This document shows positions 29,759 to 35,125 of a DNA stretch of 35,125 bases, piece after piece (the first letter of the stretch is position 1; every line of letters begins with the position of its first letter). This stretch comes from a virus. A program made the translations under genes and the position numbers. The notes beneath the pieces are model-generated. The model was not told where the DNA came from. It did not search any database and saw only the letters and a program-made list of their open reading frames with translations. The stretch lies in IMG/VR virus record IMGVR_UViG_3300030328_000112, positions 1 to 35,125 of that record; one strand, 5' to 3'.

Positions 29759-31319
29759 TAGGTTGCATATTAGCTTGTTGTTGTTGCGATTGCAACTGTT
29801 GAACAACCTCTTGTTGCTCTTCTGTTGTTCGTATTAATTTTTCAGGTAAATTCATTTTATCTACTAAATACCTAGCTATTTCGTCTTGTTTTACTACCAT
29901 GTTTAACATTTCTGGCCCGAATGTAGTTCCAAGTATTTCTGAAAATCTCATAACATCAGCTATATCTTGTTGATGTTGTGCTTTAGAAAGAGGTGATGTA
30001 GATACTACTTTCACTTCTCTATCATTAACTGTAGGTATTTTTATCTTACCTTGTTTAGTTAATATTCTAATTACCCTTCTTAGTAAGGGTGTTACAAACT
30101 CTGATTGTAATCTTCCGAATGATGATCCTATTTGTCGTGATAGATCAGACATTCTTTCTGCTACTTCAGTAGCTGACATTGGTGTACCTTCAGGTCTACC
30201 TAATGTTTCCATGTATAAAGCCTTTTTAATATTTGCTCTCATATCTCCTAAGATTAATTGAGCTACATCAAATCTACCAGCTGCTGGTAGTGCTTGTAAT
30301 CCTCTGCTGTTTGGTGCTACAGGGATTAGACTACCGGGCTGTAGTGCAATATTTTCTGGGTTTATTACTCCATCATCTTCAAAAGTATAGATACCAGATA
30401 TACTCATTTGAGCATTTTGTAAGATGAGTTCTACTGTTAAGTTTGTAGTTTTAATTGCAGCCATTGCATTAAATACTGGACCACGACCATAAACTTCTCC
30501 TGATGCTTTGTTCCATCTAAACGCAATATAAGGATTTGAACCAATACCTTTTAATTCTTTTTCAAAAATCATTTCTTGCATACTCATACAAACTACACAG
30601 TACTTAAATCTTTCTTCATTAGGCTTATCGTATAATTTAAAAACACCTTCAACTATTTTAGCTTTACTATGCCCATCATCAGAAATCTTCTTCATCATTT
30701 CAGGAGACATTTCTGCTTTAGGATATGCTGTTTTAATCTGATTATAATTAATATATCTAGTTCTAAAGACTGTATCTATTTTATTATCAGGTCCATTGTT
30801 AAGCATAACTCTTGGTAAAGGTATAGCTTGAAAGTTTATAGGATTAAGACTATCTCCTTCTTCTACTAACAGAACAGAAGTTCCAATAGCTAAGTCCATG
30901 AATGCTTCATGTACTTCTTGATTAAAGTTAGATCCACCTAATATTTCAAATACATATTCAGTAATAGCATCTAACTGTTCATTAACTTGTGGTATTGCAT
31001 CATCTGGTATTTCAGAACCAGCTTCAAAGTTTGCCCAACGACCATATGTTGGAACCATTCCAGCTTGTAGTCTTGATGCAAATTCTTGTATACCTACTAC
31101 AGCTGTTTCATCAAATATTTTATCTGTTCTTCTTTCGCCTATAGTTTCGTCATAAAAAGATTCTCTTTGAGGCATAGTATATTCATATGCTTCTTCATAC
31201 TTATCTTTCCAATTATCAAATATATATTCAGCATCTTTAAATTTTTTAATAAAAGAAGCTACTCTTGGATCGTTTCCACTATAAGGAGTATCATCTTCTG
31301 CTGTTGGTAAATAAGGCAT
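29721..31319 (-). CDS. Portal (head-tail connector) protein
   Basis: A 532-residue protein with the pattern of T7 gp8-type connectors: an N-terminal helical part with 'DNWKDKYEEAYEYTMPQRESF', 'ETAVVGIQEFASRLQAGMVPTYGRW', a long beta/helix stem, and 'ETLGRPEGTPMSATEVAERM' (about 390-410), followed by a Gln-rich C-terminus. It forms the dodecameric ring through which DNA is packaged and ejected. It overlaps both neighbours slightly. Confidence 0.9.
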   Translation of the reverse strand: MPYLPTAEDDTPYSGNDPRVASFIKKFKDAEYIFDNWKDKYEEAYEYTMPQRESFYDETIGERRTDKIFDETAVVGIQEFASRLQAGMVPTYGRWANFEAGSEIPDDAIPQVNEQLDAITEYVFEILGGSNFNQEVHEAFMDLAIGTSVLLVEEGDSLNPINFQAIPLPRVMLNNGPDNKIDTVFRTRYINYNQIKTAYPKAEMSPEMMKKISDDGHSKAKIVEGVFKLYDKPNEERFKYCVVCMSMQEMIFEKELKGIGSNPYIAFRWNKASGEVYGRGPVFNAMAAIKTTNLTVELILQNAQMSISGIYTFEDDGVINPENIALQPGSLIPVAPNSRGLQALPAAGRFDVAQLILGDMRANIKKALYMETLGRPEGTPMSATEVAERMSDLSRQIGSSFGRLQSEFVTPLLRRVIRILTKQGKIKIPTVNDREVKVVSTSPLSKAQHQQDIADVMRFSEILGTTFGPEMLNMVVKQDEIARYLVDKMNLPEKLIRTTEEQQEVVQQLQSQQQQANMQPNELERPTEQEIQ

Positions 31320-32065
31320 TATTTCATTGAACCTAAAAATGTTTTAGCTGAAGATACTAAAAATTTTCTGTTAGGACTACCACCAGTTTGACTTGCTGCT
31401 AGTTTTTGTATTCTAGCTAATGCTTTTTTATCTCCTCTTGCAGCAGCATCTTGATCGCTTGCTAATTTGGGAGTATCTTTTATAGTAACAGTTTTAGTTT
31501 TATTATTATTTTGATTAGTTGTTACACCTCTGTTAGTGCTTTGATTATTTTTATTTAAAAATTCACCAATATAGTCAGCATATGGTTTCCTACTAGACAT
31601 ATATGCAGCAGTATAAAATGAAGGCATACCAGTAAATCCTGTAGCAATAGCACCAGCTATTTGTTTAAATCTTTGTTGTGAATCATACATTTGTCTAGAT
31701 AAAGGCATTGGTTCTCTTTTAGATGCTTCATATGCACCTCTAGTTGCATTTGTAAATGTTAATCCTTTATCTGTTTGTACTCCAGCCATAAAACCACCAT
31801 CAGCTCTGACAGTTCCTAAACCTTGACTAGCTAAATATTCATTTCTTGCTGCTTGATAGTCTGCACCATACATTTGACTAGGAACTGTTGAAGATGTAAA
31901 ACCTCTTGTTACTACTTGCCCAGCTTCATAACTAACATTAGGTCCAGTTATTCCTAATTTATTTTTAGCATATTGATCTGCTTTTATGCCTTGTACTACT
32001 GCATTTGATTTAGCAGATTTATTAGACATTCCCTTTTTTGATGACGATGGTGTATTACTACTCAA
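31319..32065 (-). CDS. Unknown virion-region protein, low-complexity C-terminus
   Basis: A 248-residue protein rich in Ser, Thr, Asn, Gln, Lys and Gly, without a signal peptide or catalytic motif. The start is TTG (32063-32065), which overlaps the previous stop as TTGA with GGAG 8 bases before it; an ATG 12 codons later has a purine run but very short spacing. The C-terminal 80 residues are Asn/Lys/Ala-rich and probably disordered. It lies between portal and terminase, where marine T7-like phages carry small head-associated proteins. Confidence 0.6.
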   Translation of the reverse strand: MSSNTPSSSKKGMSNKSAKSNAVVQGIKADQYAKNKLGITGPNVSYEAGQVVTRGFTSSTVPSQMYGADYQAARNEYLASQGLGTVRADGGFMAGVQTDKGLTFTNATRGAYEASKREPMPLSRQMYDSQQRFKQIAGAIATGFTGMPSFYTAAYMSSRKPYADYIGEFLNKNNQSTNRGVTTNQNNNKTKTVTIKDTPKLASDQDAAARGDKKALARIQKLAASQTGGSPNRKFLVSSAKTFLGSMK

Positions 32066-32286
32066 ATTTCTTCTCCATCTCTAAAATATCCTTGTTGTCC
32101 AGCACTAGAAAATAAACTTCTATTTCCTAATAAACCTTTACCCATTCTTTTCTTTTTTCTTTTTTCTTGTTTTTCTAGTCTAAGTTTTTCTTCTTCTTCT
32201 TTTTTACGTTTTCTTTCAATATCTTCACGCAGAGCTTTGTCTGCTTCTGTTTCTCTATATCTTGTTGAACCGAATAAATTTCCCAT
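32062..32286 (-). CDS. Highly charged small protein next to portal genes
   Basis: A 74-residue protein. Residues 13-48 are an almost pure Lys/Glu/Arg helix, while the ends contain 'NLFGSTRY' and 'GLLGNRSLFSSAGQQGYF', short Gly/Ser/aromatic motifs typical of a small family adjacent to portal genes in phages. It may bind nucleic acid or act as a linker in the head vertex. Six bases from the next upstream gene. Confidence 0.6.
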   Translation of the reverse strand: MGNLFGSTRYRETEADKALREDIERKRKKEEEEKLRLEKQEKRKKKRMGKGLLGNRSLFSSAGQQGYFRDGEEI

Positions 32287-32291
32287 GAGGT

Positions 32292-32705
32292 TTATAAATC
32301 TATCTCAGAATATCCTTCTTTTTTCAACGCACAATATAATTGATAGGGTGTAAAGATCCACCATTTATTATAACCTATTAATCGTTGAACATAACTCACA
32401 CAACTATGTTCTTTAATCCATGACCCCATAAAGCTAGGAAACCCAGTCTTTTTATGTTCCATTTGACCATCTAAAACTACTCCGTTTCTCATTCTAATCA
32501 TTCTAAAAAAGGCTTCTGCTGTTTTATCTGTAATTGTTTCTACTAATACTTGACCAAATATATATTCTATAATTAGCCAATGCTTAGTTGTTGGATCATA
32601 ACTAATACACCCACAGTGTTTAAATCCTTTTCTAAATTTCTTAGTATGTTTATGACCATCTTCATTTTCAAAGAAATAAACTAAAAATTTGTTCTGTTTT
32701 GCCAT
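32292..32705 (-). CDS. Unknown conserved-looking protein after large terminase
   Basis: A 137-residue basic protein, rich in His, Lys, Trp, Phe and Cys. The region 'RNGVVLDGQMEHKKTGFPSF' followed by 'SCVSYVQRLIGYNKWWIFTPYQLYCAL' gives a compact mixed fold with conserved-looking Cys, Arg and Trp residues, resembling papain-like small phage proteins, but no catalytic triad can be assigned. It overlaps the end of the large terminase by 25 bases with a weak ribosome site. Confidence 0.6.
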   Translation of the reverse strand: MAKQNKFLVYFFENEDGHKHTKKFRKGFKHCGCISYDPTTKHWLIIEYIFGQVLVETITDKTAEAFFRMIRMRNGVVLDGQMEHKKTGFPSFMGSWIKEHSCVSYVQRLIGYNKWWIFTPYQLYCALKKEGYSEIDL

Positions 32706-34195
32706 ACTGATTTCTTTTTCTTCTTGTCAAAGATATTCCAACCCCTAGTTTTAACTACAGCACTAGGTGTTGATATTCCTACTGTTAGCTGTTTACCTTC
32801 TCCAGCACCCATTAACATATACTGCAACGCATCGTGTACATGGGAGTATTTGTTTTTATTAGGCTTTTCATCATAACGATCTCCAGATGTTTGTATTCTT
32901 CTATAATGGTAGCCACCATTAAAACCTTTTTTAAGGTTCACACAACTATTATTTAATAAAAAACCAGACTTACCCTCTACTAATCTACTTAAAGCTGTTT
33001 CTACTGCCTCTATACGCAGAGAAACGTCATTACTTGGAGCTGGTCTAGCCTTAACTCCTTGTGATCTCATAATTTGAAAGGGTGTTGCTTCATCTGTCTG
33101 CACTCTAAAGTCTCCAGCTGGATCACCATAGATGTCTATTGATAATCCTTTATATGTTTTAGCTATTTCATGTTTCAATAATTCAGTAAATCTAACTATA
33201 CCCATATCAAAACATACAAGTTCTTGTAAGATTACCCATCTTCCACTTGATAGTTTCTGTCCAAAGACTGCTGCTGGTGTTAATCCAAAATCAATACCAA
33301 TAAAAACATCTGTAGGAAAAGGAGTAATTACTTCTGTACTAAGATGTATATCTTCACTCCAACTAGGATAGACAGGCTTGCCTTCTTCTAATGATCCTAG
33401 TTTATTCATTACATAAACATCAATCCACCCTTTAGTTTTTCCTTTAACTATGTTCTCATAATAAGCATCTGTAATGTATTTTTTATTTTCGCATAAAGGA
33501 TTTCTATTATATCCTGTTAGTTCACCCTTATCATCTTTAGTTTCTAACAATGCTGGGGGTTGTGTATGAAAACTCCAGTTATCAGGCTTAACTAACATCA
33601 AGGCTTCTTCTCTACCAATATGGTCAGGCACTGGTACATCACCAGCCATGACTGCCCACCAATGATCTTCTTCAGGTGCGTTGGTATCTGCTATAACACC
33701 ATACCATGATGCACCACCATCACGCATGGAAGGGAATCTGCCTACACGCATAGTACAAGCATCAATGATTGACTTAGGTAATTCTCTTGCTTCATTAACC
33801 CAAACACCAGTTAGTTCTAATGATAAAAGTTTTTTGACATCTTCTGGTCTATCTAATGCAAGAAATATAACTTCTAAGTCTGCATCGCCAATAGTTATCT
33901 GATGTGTATAGGGAATTGACCATCTAAAAGGTCCGAAGGTATTTTCTGGAAACCAATCCAGCCATGTTTTAATTGTTGTAGTTTTTAATTGAGGGTTCGT
34001 GTTTCTGATAACAGCCCAACGAGACTTTCGTCTTCCATCACTACCTTTAGACTGCTGAAGTGACCTTCTAAATATTTCAATACAGCAAGCAACTGACTTA
34101 CCGCTACCAACTGGTCCTCGAAGTCCTCTAAAGAAATCGTTTGATTTAAGAAAGCCTCTAAGTGTTTGTCCATCGGGTTTATAATTAAATTCCAT
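32681..34195 (-). CDS. terL: Terminase large subunit
   Basis: A 504-residue packaging ATPase-nuclease. Walker A GPVGSGKS at residues 27-34, Walker B-like VWVNEA at 131-136 with catalytic Glu135, and a C-terminal RNase H-like nuclease with Asp302 in 'GIDFG', Asp358 in 'YGDPAG' and Asp455 in 'HVHDALQYM'. It drives DNA into the prohead and cuts concatemers. The TerL type should tell the packaging mode but I cannot place it by eye. The start directly follows the 81-residue gene. Confidence 0.95.
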   Translation of the reverse strand: MEFNYKPDGQTLRGFLKSNDFFRGLRGPVGSGKSVACCIEIFRRSLQQSKGSDGRRKSRWAVIRNTNPQLKTTTIKTWLDWFPENTFGPFRWSIPYTHQITIGDADLEVIFLALDRPEDVKKLLSLELTGVWVNEARELPKSIIDACTMRVGRFPSMRDGGASWYGVIADTNAPEEDHWWAVMAGDVPVPDHIGREEALMLVKPDNWSFHTQPPALLETKDDKGELTGYNRNPLCENKKYITDAYYENIVKGKTKGWIDVYVMNKLGSLEEGKPVYPSWSEDIHLSTEVITPFPTDVFIGIDFGLTPAAVFGQKLSSGRWVILQELVCFDMGIVRFTELLKHEIAKTYKGLSIDIYGDPAGDFRVQTDEATPFQIMRSQGVKARPAPSNDVSLRIEAVETALSRLVEGKSGFLLNNSCVNLKKGFNGGYHYRRIQTSGDRYDEKPNKNKYSHVHDALQYMLMGAGEGKQLTVGISTPSAVVKTRGWNIFDKKKKKSVWQNRTNF

Positions 34196-34440
34196 TACTT
34201 GACTTTTGCAATATGCTCAATCAGTAACTTCTCCCTAACACTTGGTCCTAATGCTTCTATCATTTTATCAGCTTCTTTATTAGTTAATAACTCCTCTGGT
34301 AAAAATTTAAGATGAACTTTCTTAACTATCTTTCTTAATCTTTGTCTATCTTGGAATGATAAAGGAAATTGCTTTCTATTATCAATATCTACTTCAGCAT
34401 CAATCGGATCAAAGTCAGGTGGTCTGATTATTTCCGACAA
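34195..34440 (-). CDS. Small protein upstream of large terminase
   Basis: An 81-residue protein: Pro/Asp-rich N-terminus, then basic helices ('RQRLRKIVKKVHLKFLPEELL', about 32-52) and a C-terminal Lys/Glu helix. It overlaps the terL start by one base. In many phages this place holds the small terminase. Here a better candidate for that exists at 236-649, so this could be a second DNA-binding packaging factor or the real small terminase. Confidence 0.6.
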   Translation of the reverse strand: MSEIIRPPDFDPIDAEVDIDNRKQFPLSFQDRQRLRKIVKKVHLKFLPEELLTNKEADKMIEALGPSVREKLLIEHIAKVK

Positions 34441-34442
34441 TA

Positions 34443-34553
34443 TTACTTTTTCTTTTTAGCACTCATCTTTACAGACTTTTTGGTAGCAGCTTTTTTAGCA
34501 GCTTTCATACCAGCTGGTGTATAAGGAAAAGTTTTTTTTCCAACTTTAGGCAT
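34443..34553 (-). CDS. 36-residue Lys/Ala-rich basic protein
   Basis: ATG at 34551-34553 opens 36 codons to TAA 34443-34445. After 'MPKVGKKTFPYTPAGMKAA' the sequence is nearly all Lys, Ala, Ser and Thr, ending in four lysines. Short proteins with this start are frequent in phages. It probably binds nucleic acid nonspecifically. It overlaps the upstream gene by 8 bases and ends 2 bases before the 81-residue gene. Confidence 0.6.
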   Translation of the reverse strand: MPKVGKKTFPYTPAGMKAAKKAATKKSVKMSAKKKK

Positions 34554-34770
34554 TTGGTTGTTTCTCCATTATTTTTGTTTTAAATTCAATAAACTCATCA
34601 ACTGTTTTGTTGATAGTTCCTGTTCTTAATTCAAACAGCTGTTCGTTTTTTAGTTCTAACCTATCAGTTAAGAATTTAACTTGTAGGTTTAGTTCACTAA
34701 CTTCTTTCTTTAATACCTTGTTCTCTTTACGGAGATCATGGTGCTTCTTTTCTGATGGTGTCATAGCCAT
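34546..34770 (-). CDS. Small coiled-coil protein, first gene of the main late operon
   Basis: A 74-residue protein, or 72 from a second ATG two codons later, whose spacing to AAGGG is better. Residues 8-60 form a leucine-rich coiled coil ('LKKEVSELNLQVKFLTDRLEL'). No other feature. It is the first gene downstream of the promoter at 34891-34919 and is coupled to the following small gene. Function unknown. Confidence 0.6.
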   Translation of the reverse strand: MAMTPSEKKHHDLRKENKVLKKEVSELNLQVKFLTDRLELKNEQLFELRTGTINKTVDEFIEFKTKIMEKQPNA

Positions 34771-34890
34771 ATACCCTTTCTACAAAAAATTTTTACAAAC
34801 TTCAAGAGTAAAATCCAGCTGGATGAACACCATGTCATAACCTGACAAGCTAGAACTTATGTAAGTTCCTTTTTGAAGTGTTGTTTATTT

Positions 34891-34919
34891 AATATATCTA
34901 TAAGGATAAACTATATCAA
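34891..34919 (-). promoter_or_regulatory. Sigma70-like promoter for the late operon
   Basis: On the minus strand TTGATA (34914-34919) and TATATT (34891-34896) are 17 bases apart; each differs from consensus by one base. The predicted start near 34884 gives a leader of roughly 110 bases before the first late gene, with a small perfect hairpin, GAACTT-ACAT-AAGTTC, at its 5' end (about 34852-34867). No phage RNA polymerase gene exists, so host polymerase must read it. The rest of 34771-34987 shows no gene. Confidence 0.55.
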
Positions 34920-34987
34920 TGCACATAAATTGTTCATTGACAGATTAGTAGGTGTCTGAACCTAAAAATATTTCATGTTCGTCTTTC

Positions 34988-35125
34988 TCAAGACGCTTTT
35001 TGCCCTTTATAATGTTTACCACAAAGGAAATAATAGCGATTATTCTCATTTATTCCGAAACTTCCCCATTCTTTACAGTCTTTAACCGAACAAACCTTAT
35101 ATTTAACTTGTTCTTCTCTACTCCA
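34988..35125 (-). CDS. Small zinc-finger protein, 3' part (gene split by window ends)
   Basis: This is the 3' part of the 58-residue zinc-finger gene that starts at 139. The fragment begins with codon 14 (Trp) at the last base of the window and ends at TGA 34988-34990. The second half of the metal site, C48-x2-H51, is encoded here; C25 and C30 are encoded in the part duplicated at both ends. It is not a truncated pseudogene, because the break comes from where the circular sequence was opened. Confidence 0.6.
   Translation of the reverse strand, partial: WSREEQVKYKVCSVKDCKEWGSFGINENNRYYFLCGKHYKGQKAS
35028..35125. repeat. Terminal direct repeat, right copy (98 bp)
   Basis: Exact copy of bases 3-100. 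Removing one copy gives a circular map of about 35,025 bp in which the zinc-finger gene is continuous. Confidence 0.9.

Noticed and set aside
1-35125. CRISPR arrays, insertion sequences and tRNA genes
   Set aside because: None seen; the only tandem repeats are coding repeats of the tail fibre and no transposase-like protein is present.

Overview
The window is an essentially complete, very AT-rich podovirus genome. Bases 3-100 recur exactly at 35028-35125, and a small zinc-finger gene is interrupted by the ends but intact when they are joined, so the sequence is a circular or circularly permuted genome of about 35,025 bp. The structural module is T7-like in content and order: portal, scaffold, capsid, tail tubes A and B, internal proteins, tail fibre. 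There is no phage RNA polymerase, DNA polymerase, primase, helicase or integrase. The base composition, size, and compact overlapping genes with SSB and YqaJ/ERF-type recombination genes suggest a marine phage of an alphaproteobacterium such as SAR11. The HTVC010P-like pelagiphages come to mind, but that is recalled resemblance and not a database result.

Layout. An early rightward block (about 1.0-7.3 kb) starts in a hairpin-rich divergent region (660-1044). It holds small unknown proteins, a DUF932-like protein, a roughly 600-nt structured non-coding region (3779-4384), an XRE repressor-like protein, and a recombination cassette (YqaJ-type exonuclease, winged-helix protein, ERF/Rad52-like annealing protein, SSB). 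A second compact RNA structure (6469-6550) lies inside this cassette. A strong convergent hairpin at 7351-7383 separates this block from everything to its right.

The rest is leftward and late. Read in the direction of transcription from the right end it contains: a sigma70-like promoter (34891-34919), small proteins, large terminase, connector-region proteins, portal, a Bbp19-like protein, scaffold with an overlapping 3' gene, major capsid protein, a decoration-like protein, a histone-H1-like protein, tail tubes A and B, four internal/ejection proteins (one with a probable buried GH24 lysozyme fold), a repeat-rich tail fibre, a set of small fibre/jelly-roll proteins with chaperone-like proteins, and a lysis region (coiled-coil membrane proteins, GH24 lysozyme, metallophosphoesterase, 3TM holin). 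The small terminase lies beyond the circular junction at 236-649, next to a GC-rich inverted repeat.

How it works together. The phage must use host transcription and replication machinery. Its own DNA metabolism consists of a 5'-3' exonuclease, a strand-annealing protein and SSB, which suggests recombination-dependent concatemer formation feeding a terminase. The most unusual element is the long structured RNA region in the middle of the early operon. It is GC-rich against a 20-30% GC background, has at least a dozen stems and an internally repeated linker motif, and contains no credible ORF.
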